Shown: piece by piece, positions 9,320 through 17,381 of the stretch
Position numbering within the stretch: the first letter of the stretch is position 1
How the letters are laid out: every line of letters starts with the position of its first letter
NCBI RefSeq assembly: GCF_030209175.1
Contig: NZ_JARVSM010000001.1
Span: 2,604,001-2,668,000 of the forward strand
Direction of reading: 5' to 3'
Source of the DNA: Pseudomonas sp. efr-133-TYG-5
GTDB lineage: Bacteria > Pseudomonadota > Gammaproteobacteria > Pseudomonadales > Pseudomonadaceae
DNA length: 64,000 nucleotides
The notes under the pieces: model-generated
Seen by the model: the letters and a program-made list of their open reading frames with translations, nothing else
Databases searched by the model: none
Told to the model about the DNA's origin: nothing
Made by a program: the position numbers and the translations under genes

Positions 9320-10576
9320 ATGGGAGCCCGAGCCACACGCCTTTCAGACCTGAAAATCAAAGCCGCCAAGCCCAAGGATAAAGACTACACGTTGACCGAC
9401 GGCGACGGCCTTCAGTTACGAGTCCGAACCAACGGTTCGAGGCTTTGGAATTTCAACTACATCCACCCCGTGACCAAGAAACGGATCAACATGGGACTGG
9501 GGACGTTCCCAGAACTCAGCCTGGCTCATGCGCGAAAACGCACGGTTGAAGCCAGGGAGCTGGTTGCCCAAGGACTGGACCCGAAAGAGCAACGCGATGC
9601 AGATCGCCAAGCGAAAAAAGCTGCGACAGAGCACACCTTTCAAAACGTCGCGACAGCCTGGTTTGAACTGAAGAAAGATTCCGTGACAACCGCCTACGCT
9701 GAAGACATTTGGCGCTCGCTCACGTTGCACATCTTCCCGGATCTACACGCGACCCCAATTTCTGAAATCAGCGCGCCTCAGGTCATCAAGTTGCTTCGGC
9801 CACTTGAAACCAAAGGCAGCTTGGAAACGGTCAAGCGCCTGACCCAACGCCTCAACGAAATCATGACTTACGGGGTGAACTACGGACTCATTCACGCCAA
9901 CCCCTTGAGCGGAATTCGATCGGTCTTCAAAAAACCAAAGAAGAAAAACATGGCGGCATTGCCACCCGATGAGCTGAATGAACTCATGGTGACGATTGCC
10001 AACGCCAGCATCAAAAGAACCACCCGGTGCCTCATCGAATGGCAGCTCCACACGATGACTCGGCCAGCAGAAGCTGCGACCACTCGATGGACTGACATCG
10101 ACTTCAAGAAGAAGATCTGGACGATTCCAGCGGAGCGCATGAAGAAACGGCGCACACACATCATCCCGCTCACGGAGCAAGCCTTGGCGCTCCTGGAAGC
10201 CATCAAGCCTTACAGCGGACACCGGGAGTACGTGTTTCCCGCCGACCGTAATCCTCGCACCCATTGCAACAGCCAGACCGCCAACATGGCGTTGAAACGG
10301 ATGGGTTTCGAAGGGCGACTGGTCAGCCATGGAATGCGCTCGATGGCGAGCACCATCCTCAATGAAAAGGGTTGGGATCCAGAGCTGATCGAAGTTGCAC
10401 TTGCCCACGTCGATAAGGACGAGGTACGTAGCGCCTATAACCGAGCGGACTACATTGATCGCAGACGACCGATGATGCAGTGGTGGAGTGAACACATCCA
10501 GGGAGCAGCTACCGGCAATCTCTCGGTCTCAGCAACAATCGAAAGCAGTGATCGGAAAGTCGTCGCCATACGCTGA
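9320..10576 (+). CDS. P4-type tyrosine integrase
   Basis: A 418-aa site-specific recombinase that would integrate and excise the island at ssrA. Residues 1-90 form a DUF4102-type arm-binding domain (LKIKAAKPKDKDYTLTDGDG). A SAM-like core-binding domain follows, then the catalytic domain with MTRPAEAATTRW (first Arg), HGMRSMASTIL (HxxR) and the LAHVDKDEVRSAYNRADY region carrying the Tyr nucleophile. All catalytic motifs are visible. The ATG at 9320 with GGAG 5 nt upstream is preferred over a TTG at 9290, which falls inside the arm repeats. Confidence 0.93.
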   Translation: MGARATRLSDLKIKAAKPKDKDYTLTDGDGLQLRVRTNGSRLWNFNYIHPVTKKRINMGLGTFPELSLAHARKRTVEARELVAQGLDPKEQRDADRQAKKAATEHTFQNVATAWFELKKDSVTTAYAEDIWRSLTLHIFPDLHATPISEISAPQVIKLLRPLETKGSLETVKRLTQRLNEIMTYGVNYGLIHANPLSGIRSVFKKPKKKNMAALPPDELNELMVTIANASIKRTTRCLIEWQLHTMTRPAEAATTRWTDIDFKKKIWTIPAERMKKRRTHIIPLTEQALALLEAIKPYSGHREYVFPADRNPRTHCNSQTANMALKRMGFEGRLVSHGMRSMASTILNEKGWDPELIEVALAHVDKDEVRSAYNRADYIDRRRPMMQWWSEHIQGAATGNLSVSATIESSDRKVVAIR

Positions 10577-10715
10577 TGAAGGACAGTCATCGGCTGATGC
10601 GAAACAGCAATAAACCCGGTGGTGATGCAAATCGTATTGTTGACTTACACGAAGGTTGATACGCGATGAGATGCAGAGGAACGGGCCGTCGTGGCCCATA
10701 CCTCGGAGTCATCTC

Positions 10716-11876
10716 ATGGTAGACCTACGCACTCACCAAAACTCGCAAGACCAAAATGCTCTACTCACCACCTTGATGTCGCTCACGCTCGATCAGCGCC
10801 TTACCCCATTGGAGCGCAATGGCTGGCAGGTCTTGCTCATGCTTCGCACCACTGATGGCCTCAGTCCGCTAGTGAATATGGGGCAGCTGCGCCGCTACCT
10901 CACGTGTACTCCCTGTGGGCAGCGAGCTGGCGCTGCCACGGCTTGGCGCGCTTTAGCGGTACTGCGGCTTACAGGATGGATCAGCTTCGTAAGGCACCAT
11001 TGCGATCTCCTGACTGGCAATGTTCAAAGCGTGCTGTATCGGGTCAATGAGCGCGCCCTAAGCTTCCATGAAGCTTGTGCTCTCGACGACAGCTTGGAGG
11101 AGCTTATGGCTACCTGCATCGGCCATGAGAACAAACAAATCAAGCACCTTGCCGAGCACGTTCTAGCGACTTCTGAGCAGACGCCTGAGCCTCCCCCCAT
11201 TGCCATTCGGGAGCAACGGAGCAAAGACGATGAACAACCGCCCTCCGCGCCATCGCGAAAGCGTTCTAGGTCCAATCGAACATCCGCACCTACTGCTTCC
11301 GCAAACAGATCGACCGTTACACAGCAGACCAAACAGACCCGCCAGATACCTCAAGAGCAACACCGTACGTATAAGACGTATTTATACAAAAAAGAACGTA
11401 CGTACCGTGCGCATACGCGTGAGGAAAGCGATTCACCATCAGCGCTCTTGGCATTGCCGCCATGCCTGGTCAGCGCCAAAGCAGACCAGCAACGAGACAT
11501 GCTGGCGGCCTTGAAACGGTTGCCGTCACACCATCGCCAGGACGTGCTGGACGAACTACAGGCACGCAGCCAAAGCGGCACAGTACGCAATGTCGTCGCC
11601 TATTTCTTCGCCCTGGTGAAGCGTGTTTTGGTCGGCGAGTTTCACTTGTGGGCCGGCCGCAAAAAACAGCATCCGGCTGGCGAGCCAGTTGCAATGCCGC
11701 CCACACCCCGCGTTCGCGCAGAAGCGCTCAAGAAGCCATCAGTGCGCTCGGCATGGCGCGAAATTGGTCGGCCACACATTGCCAACATGCGAGAAATCCT
11801 GGCCGGCCCTAGGGGCGCTGGAGACCTGGCGGCGCAGGTGATGAAAGGCAAAGGGTGGCAGGCGTGCCCTGTCTAG
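10716..11876 (+). CDS. STY4528-family pathogenicity-island replication protein
   Basis: A 386-aa protein matching the STY4528 family found in SPI-7/PAGI-type integrative elements. The N-terminal winged-helix-like region (RLTPLERNGWQVLLML, residues ~30-150) is followed by a basic, low-complexity linker and a C-terminal helical domain (SGTVRNVVAYFFALVKRVLVGEF). Such proteins are thought to act in replication or maintenance of the excised element. I start at 10716 (CGGAG 7 nt upstream); an in-frame ATG at 10656 would add 20 residues. Its usual ICE partners (ParB, DnaB, type IV secretion) are absent, so it is a backbone remnant. Confidence 0.75.
   Translation: MVDLRTHQNSQDQNALLTTLMSLTLDQRLTPLERNGWQVLLMLRTTDGLSPLVNMGQLRRYLTCTPCGQRAGAATAWRALAVLRLTGWISFVRHHCDLLTGNVQSVLYRVNERALSFHEACALDDSLEELMATCIGHENKQIKHLAEHVLATSEQTPEPPPIAIREQRSKDDEQPPSAPSRKRSRSNRTSAPTASANRSTVTQQTKQTRQIPQEQHRTYKTYLYKKERTYRAHTREESDSPSALLALPPCLVSAKADQQRDMLAALKRLPSHHRQDVLDELQARSQSGTVRNVVAYFFALVKRVLVGEFHLWAGRKKQHPAGEPVAMPPTPRVRAEALKKPSVRSAWREIGRPHIANMREILAGPRGAGDLAAQVMKGKGWQACPV
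11360..11415. other. AT-rich, ACGTA-rich tract inside the STY4528-type gene
   Basis: Several overlapping ACGTA/TACGT words and a TATTTATAC stretch stand out from the surrounding GC-rich sequence. They encode the KTYLYKKERTY segment of the linker. The look is that of a small iteron or melting region, so an origin embedded in the replication gene is possible. This is speculative. Confidence 0.2.
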
Positions 11877-11926
11877 AGGACGCGCATTCGACGCCTGTAA
11901 ATCAATAAATGTCCGGCGCTATTACC

Positions 11927-12182
11927 CAACATCAGGGAACACTCGGTAGCCGGTTTGTGAATTGACAGAAAATTTTCGTGGGAGCACTTTCACGAGTGCA
12001 TACCAGCCGTCAGGATCATCAAGACGGTGCTGCGGTTTTCCGCAGGATCCGCCCAATGACCGCATCGCTTCCGGCAGCGCGGACAGTCGACATGAGTGTC
12101 GAAGGAAGCAAGCTACCCCCATCCCACCCACGACGGGCCTCCCCCCGTCCTGGGGCAGGCCTTTCTTTGTTTTTGGAGGCCT
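11927..12182 (+). ncRNA. Structured noncoding element, copy 1 (candidate)
   Basis: This block is repeated with high but imperfect identity at 21843-22107. It begins with a vestige of the traI 3' end (codons T-S-G-N-T-R-stop). It then contains the hairpin CTGCGG-TTTT-CCGCAG (12030-12045), the conserved string CTTCCGGCAGCGCGGACAG, the hairpin TCGACA/TGTCGA (12087-12102) and a GC hairpin CCCACGACGGG/CCCGTCCTGGG (12127-12154, one mismatch) before a T-rich stretch. No plausible protein is encoded. Hairpins are kept in both copies although loops and spacers vary, which suggests a functional RNA or cis-regulator of the small gene at 12185. The RNA status is inferred. Confidence 0.45.
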
Positions 12183-12184
12183 TG

Positions 12185-12427
12185 ATGAAAAATCGACTGG
12201 CAATGTATAGAGCCCTGAAGGCTATCAACGTGCCTGAGCAGCAAATCGAAGCAGTTATCCAAGCCATGGACTCTCATGTGCATTTATCTGCTGGAAAATC
12301 CGAGCCCGACATAGCGCAATTTCGGGCAGAACTATCCCGGGTTGAGGTAAGCCTTCTTATGAATATCGGCGTGATGCTTTTCGTCGCGATGGCGATTCTC
12401 TTCGCCGCGGTCGCGTTTATTCGTTAA
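12185..12427 (+). CDS. Small coiled-coil/membrane protein (copy 1)
   Basis: An 80-aa protein. The N-terminus NRLAMYRALKAINVPEQQIE is nearly repeated in the 101-aa protein at 22109. A short hydrophilic helix follows, and the C-terminal ~25 residues (MNIGVMLFVAMAILFAAVAFIR) form one transmembrane segment. GGAGG lies 5 nt before the ATG but falls in an inverted repeat (AGGCC at 12157-12161 with GGCCT at 12178-12182) that could mask it. It lacks most of the coiled-coil repeats of the second copy. Function unknown; a membrane-anchored regulator or toxin-like peptide is conceivable. Confidence 0.65.
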   Translation: MKNRLAMYRALKAINVPEQQIEAVIQAMDSHVHLSAGKSEPDIAQFRAELSRVEVSLLMNIGVMLFVAMAILFAAVAFIR

Positions 12428-12457
12428 CGAGACCGCCTTTTCCGTTGTTACCAAGAG

Positions 12458-12486
12458 CCACCTGTTCTAGGACAGGTGGTTTTTTT
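12458..12486 (+). terminator. Terminator of small-protein module, copy 1
   Basis: CCACCTGT pairs with ACAGGTGG (12458-12479), followed by seven T residues. The same CCACCTG/CAGGTGG stem follows the second module copy at 22446. Confidence 0.9.
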
Positions 12487-12540
12487 GTGCGCAAGTCACT
12501 TGATTGCACAGGCCGTAAAGACATTTGACCAAGGGCACCT

Positions 12541-12557
12541 ATCGGCCAAAAGCGGAC
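12541..12557. repeat. Dispersed GGCCRAWAGC-type motif, copy a
   Basis: ATCGGCCAAAAGCGGAC matches a short motif seen repeatedly in the island's intergenic DNA (14029-14110, 15437-15522, 17193-17214, 18252-18276). Confidence 0.4.
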
Positions 12558-12676
12558 CTTTGAGAGCGGAACCTTCGGGCCAATTGTGGACGTGGATTTT
12601 CAATAGCCGTGGACTCTTCACCGTCATTATCGTCATCATGACGGGTGAGTGCGCCCTTTCTGCTTGTTTGGGGGCA

Positions 12677-14029
12677 ATGAATTATTCTTATTTGAAACGG
12701 AAGTCGACAGTGAAAAAACCGTCTGGAATGCAGGACGAATTTGATAAGGCGATAGAGCAAACCGTAGCTCCCGAGAATATTTTGCCGCTGGCTATGTCTA
12801 GGTCAGTTGAACGACTGGGCTTGAATTGTGATGAGTCGGATCTGAAGGCGTTAATAAATGCCGTTATTAATTCAGAGCATGGCGAGATTAATATTGATCT
12901 AGACATCCCATGCTCACTTGGCACGACGAAGGAAGACGTACAATCCACGATCACAACGATTTTTGATGATCTAAAATGTACAATTAAAGAAGTTGGGACT
13001 GAGATAACTGAAGCTTTGCCGCAGGCGGTACAGATTACATTGGAAAAAATGGCCGACTTAGTTGGCGGGGAGCTACTGAACAAAGCAGTGGAGCACACTG
13101 AATATCTTGATAAAATTCAGGAGTTGCGCGCAAGCACAGTTGAAAAACTTTGGAAGAAAGCTGTAAATCAATTAAATATGCTAAGACACTTAGTTGTTGA
13201 GTGGGACGGAGCTGCATTTGGAATTAAGAGCGGGCCATACGCCAATGTGAATACCGCGCTCGCGTTGAATAGAATAGTTTTACGATTATATAGTGTGGTT
13301 GGTGAAATCATCGCACTGGCTCGCGCTGGGTATGCTGATGGTGCATTAGCGAGGTGGCGAACGATTCATGAAATTTGTATTATTGCGATTTTCTTGAGCA
13401 AACAATCTGATAAGTGTGCGCAAATGTACTTAGCACACAGCATAATTGAAGAGTTAAGATTGGTTGAGTCAGGTAGCAGGGAGGGGGTTCACAAAACCAA
13501 TAATAAAGCTGACCAACAATATCTAATTTCGCTAAAAAAGCAGAAGTCGCAACTAGTAGAAATATTCGGCCCATCTTTTGCTAAAGACCTGGGGTGGGCA
13601 GCAGTAGAGCTAGGTCGCACAAGAGTGACCTTTCGAGAGCTTGAAGATTTTGCTGAAATGGGAATGTTGAGGAAAGGCTATCAGCATGCTAGCAGTGCAA
13701 ATCACGGAGGCGCGCTAGCTGCCCTAACGAGAATTAGTTTGGGGATGGATATTGAATATGTTGGCGAGGTTTCACCTGCATTCGGATGTGAAGTAGCGAT
13801 AGACTATGTCGCAGGGTCTCTATCAACATTGATTGCGGAACTCTGCGTAGAGACAGAAAGCGCCGATCTTTTAATTATGAATATGGTTATTCAGGATTTC
13901 TCTTCTAGCGTGCGTAACCATATTGAAAACTCAAAAAAGAACATTTCTCGCATTACTCCTCGTGCAAAGTTTCAATTTAAGAAGTCGCGAAATTCACTCA
14001 TAAATACCAGAAAAGGAAAGAAGAAATGA
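12677..14029 (+). CDS. DUF5677-like protein, low-GC cargo
   Basis: A 450-aa protein encoded in DNA visibly richer in A/T than the core. The N-terminal ~170 residues are helical and acidic (AIEQTVAPENILPLAMSR). The central part (ALARWRTIHEICIIAIFLS, LAHSIIEELRLVESG) resembles the DUF5677 family, a helical domain often found near defence genes. The C-terminus is strongly basic (RKGKKK). GGGGG stands before the ATG at 12677. A reading frame open further upstream crosses a dispersed repeat and is unlikely to be translated. The family assignment is moderate and the function unknown. Confidence 0.5.
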   Translation: MNYSYLKRKSTVKKPSGMQDEFDKAIEQTVAPENILPLAMSRSVERLGLNCDESDLKALINAVINSEHGEINIDLDIPCSLGTTKEDVQSTITTIFDDLKCTIKEVGTEITEALPQAVQITLEKMADLVGGELLNKAVEHTEYLDKIQELRASTVEKLWKKAVNQLNMLRHLVVEWDGAAFGIKSGPYANVNTALALNRIVLRLYSVVGEIIALARAGYADGALARWRTIHEICIIAIFLSKQSDKCAQMYLAHSIIEELRLVESGSREGVHKTNNKADQQYLISLKKQKSQLVEIFGPSFAKDLGWAAVELGRTRVTFRELEDFAEMGMLRKGYQHASSANHGGALAALTRISLGMDIEYVGEVSPAFGCEVAIDYVAGSLSTLIAELCVETESADLLIMNMVIQDFSSSVRNHIENSKKNISRITPRAKFQFKKSRNSLINTRKGKKK

Positions 14030-14110
14030 CGCTGCTTTTGGCTGATGGGGGCCGCTCAGGAACGACCGTATCCGGCCAATATCGGTCAGCCGTGGCCGTC
14101 AGCTTTCGCC
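14029..14110. repeat. Dispersed 3'-end repeat, copy b
   Basis: It starts at the stop codon of the preceding gene (TGACGCTGCTTTTGGCTGAT) and continues with GAACGACCGTATCCGGCCAA and further GGCC-containing units. Equivalent text lies at other cargo-gene ends in this island. No coding potential is credible in 14030-14346. Confidence 0.45.
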
Positions 14111-14275
14111 ATAAGCGGATGCTTGCAAGTGAGCGCTAGCTGTCAAAGCAGTTGTTGCAAAGGGTGCCCTAGCAGGCCTATGTTGAGGCTTAGAAGTGTC
14201 TACGAAACCCGGGGCGATTCATACCCAGCAGCGACAAAGCCCATTGATATAGAACTATGTAGGATAAGTAAGAAC

Positions 14276-14305
14276 AAGGCGCCCGAAGGCGCCTTTACTT
14301 TTTTA
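14276..14305. terminator. Bidirectional terminator
   Basis: AAGGCGCC, CGAA loop, GGCGCCTT, then TTACTTTTTT. It lies between the plus-strand DUF5677-like gene and the convergent minus-strand gene ending at 14347 and could serve both. Confidence 0.85.
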
Positions 14306-14346
14306 GGATCAGGCTACTTCCTCCTAACCTGCCTCCCCACAGTGAA

Positions 14347-14691
14347 TTAATCCTCTAACTCCTCATCGCCACTGCTTAGTTCACATACGGACTTGATAGT
14401 TGGGGTGAATTCTTTTAAAAAAAGTAGTGCGGCATGGCGAGTCTCGATGAAATATGTTTCGTAGAACTCACCTAGAGTCACAAATGCAATGGCCGAAAGA
14501 CTGTCTTCCGGATCTTCGTGAATGAAAAGCTCCAGCAATGCCACGAATTCCTTCCCGATTTTTATCGCTGGATGGTACTTTAGTTTGGGAAGTGCATCCT
14601 CAATGTACTTGCAGTCAGATTTTTCTAAAAGAATACGCTCGAGCTCTGAATTGCCTTTTGTAATCCGCCCCGATGAGTCTACGTAAATCAT
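14347..14691 (-). CDS. Hypothetical protein
   Basis: A 114-aa acidic protein, soluble by composition, with an N-terminus [20 protein letters not shown] and an acidic tail (SSGDEELED). It is low in GC relative to the core. GGAG-like AGGAG precedes the start on the minus strand. It lies 49 nt downstream of the 183-aa membrane-anchored gene on the same strand, so the two may be co-transcribed. No family recognised. Confidence 0.55.
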   Translation of the reverse strand: MIYVDSSGRITKGNSELERILLEKSDCKYIEDALPKLKYHPAIKIGKEFVALLELFIHEDPEDSLSAIAFVTLGEFYETYFIETRHAALLFLKEFTPTIKSVCELSSGDEELED

Positions 14692-14740
14692 ATTTTTCTC
14701 CTAATAGTGTGCGGTGATTAGTTTTTTATAATTAAATCCA

Positions 14741-15292
14741 TCACTTGATGTTTTTTTGCTGTTTTGATTTAAGCATTGCTTTCTTTTGTGCACGATAGTA
14801 TTCGATTATTGGGCTGCTATATTTGGCTTTGGTCATGGATGCGAATGTTTTATTTATATCCTCTATGCCCGATTCTTTTCTTATCATTTCTTTCGCATAC
14901 CGCAATTGCGTTTGGAAATTCTTAATTCGCTCCAGCTTCTGATTCTCGTCTTCAATGTCCGGAATTTCTTCTACCCCCATCAGCAGTGTCATGCAATGAA
15001 GGCTTACCTCTTCGGGCAAATATAGACCATGGTTGTCGCACCATCCTGCAAATTCTATAATCGCATCACTTATCAACTCATATCGCTCTTCTGAAGGCAA
15101 CTCAATTTCGCTGATTACTCGTTGGCCGAGGGATCCGCACTCGGAAACACGCTGATAAAGCTCATTAAATATTTCAAGACGTTTGTCGAACGTCTTTTGG
15201 GCATAACTTTCAATTCGATTTGCTCTTCTTATAAACTCATTAAAAAATATCCCGATGATCACGCCAATCATCCCGATTAATGCAGCTTCCAT
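14741..15292 (-). CDS. Hypothetical membrane-anchored protein
   Basis: A 183-aa protein with one N-terminal transmembrane segment (AALIGMIGVIIGIFFNEFI), then a helical cytoplasmic-type region with long charged helices (KTFDKRLEIFNELYQRVSE) and a lysine-rich tail (KSKQQKNIK). Base composition is A/T-rich like its neighbours, which points to horizontal origin. It precedes the 114-aa gene on the same strand. No family recognised; the architecture resembles single-pass accessory proteins of defence loci, but that is only a resemblance. Confidence 0.55.
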   Translation of the reverse strand: MEAALIGMIGVIIGIFFNEFIRRANRIESYAQKTFDKRLEIFNELYQRVSECGSLGQRVISEIELPSEERYELISDAIIEFAGWCDNHGLYLPEEVSLHCMTLLMGVEEIPDIEDENQKLERIKNFQTQLRYAKEMIRKESGIEDINKTFASMTKAKYSSPIIEYYRAQKKAMLKSKQQKNIK

Positions 15293-15436
15293 ATAGAAGC
15301 CCTTAATAAATTCATATAACTATTCATTTTTCGCTTCACTCACTGCATCACCCATTTCTATAATCGGCAACCACACCCAATTCGTGATTATACCTGGGTT
15401 ATCGCGCGGGTACGTTGTACCGCTACCAGAAGGATA

Positions 15437-15522
15437 TGGCCGAAAGCAGTCATTCGTGGGCGACGGTAATCAGCCAATTGCGGTTAATCGGGAGAGCAGC
15501 AATCGACCCAGAGCAGTCATTT
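15437..15522. repeat. Dispersed 3'-end repeat, tandem copies c
   Basis: TGGCCGAAAGCAGTCATTCG (15437-15456) and a second unit at 15502-15522 (TCGACCCAGAGCAGTCATTT) form a tandem pair. On the minus strand the second unit supplies the TGA stop of the TIR-TPR gene. The 15293-15516 interval holds nothing else I can identify. Confidence 0.45.
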
Positions 15523-17043
15523 TGAGGGAGGTGAGCTAGTCAGAAGCAAGTTGCTCAGCAGGCCGCGCGGGGCATCGGATTCAATAGCCGAAGGATTGAG
15601 AACCTTTTTTATAGCTTCACGCACCTGGCGTTGTCCTTCGGTGCATTTCTTCTTGAACTCTTTGGCCTCGGAAACCTTTTTTCTTAAAGCAGAAGCTAAT
15701 CTTTCATGGCCGTACTCAGAGTGAGGCTCAAACTTGACTGCACGCTCCAAGTATTCACACGCCTCAGTTGGCAGGTCTTTATTAATCAGTAAGTTACCTA
15801 TGTTAGCGGTTATCCACTGCGAAGAGCTCTCTGCATTCATTAGCTTTTCTGCTCTACGATAGGAATATAGCGCTTTATCGTATAGGTCGAGTTGGAGGCA
15901 GGAGTTCCCAAGATATCCCCAATATTCAATTGAGCTGGGGTCCTCATGTGTCAGGCGATCAAGTAAGTGTGCCCCAATATGATCTTGGCCAAGCTCCTGA
16001 GCCAAGCGGGCGTACTTGAATCGAAGCCCCTTGTGGCTTGGGTGCTTCGCGTAGCAACGCAGAATAACTGATAATGCTTCGTTCGTGTTTTCCTCTCGCT
16101 CAAGGGTCTCAGCCAAACGGATGGCTACTTCTGGAAAATCATCCGGTCCAATACGCTGCAGTTCAGCGATTGCATTAGCACTGTCAGTTTCATCCGAATG
16201 ACACAGCGTAAGCGCCATAGCAATTTCGGAATCCTTCGGCCTTGTTTCCTGGACGGCAGACAAGAGTTCGATTGCTTTGCTGGCGTTGCCTTCCCAGCGA
16301 AGGAATGTTGCGACAATGGATTGAACACCTGAAAACTCAAAGTGCTCGTTGGCGTAGTTTGTTAATGCATCGATGTTGTCATCGTTACTTAGCTTGAACT
16401 CGCAGTAAAGAATCCAAGCTTTTCTGGTAAGCGCAGCTTCTCCCGACATGCTCTCTACTTCACTCTGGAGCGTAGCCTTGGCTTGGTCATACTTTTCTTC
16501 TACAAAGTCGAATAACCAATCGCGCCTTTCCAATTCCTCTACTATGCCGCCTTCTGTGCTTTCCTCTACGATAATCCGACCAGGAGCAATCCCGAGCTTC
16601 TTCATCTGGAGCCGGATTTGGTAGCACACAGAACCGGTAGCCGCCTGCATGCTGCCATCTTCGCGTGTTGACTCATATCTACCAGGCGTAACTCCTAAAA
16701 GATCAGTAGGGATATGTAGATCACCATCCGATGGCAGAATGAAAAAAACTCGCTCTCGTCCTAGTTTTCCGATGAAAAGGCCGAACTCAAAAAGTACATT
16801 ATCCCTAACTGCAGGTGCAGTTAAATTCCTAATCCGGATCAAATCGTCCGGTGAAAATACGAATATAGCGAAGTCACTTTCCGAAAGGACCTTAGTCAAA
16901 CTCTCCATCGTAGTCTGAGATAACTCAAAAACTCCTTGATCCCAGATGGTGACTTCCGCTTCGTGCAATAAGTTCTGCTGTACCGGATAAGCGACACTGA
17001 GTCCCTCAACGGATGAGCCGATGAAGACACGAGGTTTTGACAT
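15517..17043 (-). CDS. CAP12-type TIR-like protein with TPR repeats
   Basis: A 508-aa protein. Residues 1-150 match the TIR-like nucleotide-binding domain of the CAP12/Pycsar-effector class: FIGSSVEGLSVA, EVTIWDQGVFELS, DFAIFVFSPDD and RDNVLFEFGLFIGKLGRERVF, the last carrying the probable catalytic Glu. Residues ~230-470 form helical TPR-like repeats (LGNSCLQLDLYDKALYSYRRAEKL; NIGNLLINKDLPTEACEYLERAV). Relatives with this domain degrade NAD in anti-phage systems. No cyclase or other signal producer is adjacent, so activation may run through the TPR part. The defence role is inferred from family and context. Confidence 0.75.
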   Translation of the reverse strand: MSKPRVFIGSSVEGLSVAYPVQQNLLHEAEVTIWDQGVFELSQTTMESLTKVLSESDFAIFVFSPDDLIRIRNLTAPAVRDNVLFEFGLFIGKLGRERVFFILPSDGDLHIPTDLLGVTPGRYESTREDGSMQAATGSVCYQIRLQMKKLGIAPGRIIVEESTEGGIVEELERRDWLFDFVEEKYDQAKATLQSEVESMSGEAALTRKAWILYCEFKLSNDDNIDALTNYANEHFEFSGVQSIVATFLRWEGNASKAIELLSAVQETRPKDSEIAMALTLCHSDETDSANAIAELQRIGPDDFPEVAIRLAETLEREENTNEALSVILRCYAKHPSHKGLRFKYARLAQELGQDHIGAHLLDRLTHEDPSSIEYWGYLGNSCLQLDLYDKALYSYRRAEKLMNAESSSQWITANIGNLLINKDLPTEACEYLERAVKFEPHSEYGHERLASALRKKVSEAKEFKKKCTEGQRQVREAIKKVLNPSAIESDAPRGLLSNLLLTSSPPSK

Positions 17044-17381
17044 TGTTACTCCTATGGATGAAATCCTTTATGTGCTGGGATCTGGATGAACTCAGATTAG
17101 CGCGACGGCGAGAAAAAACAATGCAGAAGGTGACACGGTTGAAGATTGCTAAGCGAGCGTCTTACGATCCAACTTCAATCCTTCTGCGAAGTCTGCTTTT
17201 GGCCGACTCCTGCCGATCACTACGTGCACAAATCGACCGATTCTAGTCTCGCGTGCCAGATCCACCGGACAGCGAGTGTTCAGCTCTATATGAGGCACGA
17301 ACAACCTCAGAGGTGTGAAAAGTAGCAGTGTATCGGCTGAAACATCGCGCTAGTTCGATGTACTCACCAATCTAACGTTGC
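17044..17381. other. Intergenic region, no gene seen
   Basis: This is 338 nt between the TIR-TPR gene and the Nmad2 gene. It holds another dispersed repeat copy (CTGCTTTTGGCCGACTCCTG near 17195-17214). A short plus-strand frame starting at 17037 has no family resemblance and is not called. Confidence 0.5.

Noticed and set aside
14045..14350. Plus-strand open frame of about 100 codons after the DUF5677-like gene
   Set aside because: It consists of dispersed repeat units and a terminator hairpin and has no recognisable domain or ribosome site.
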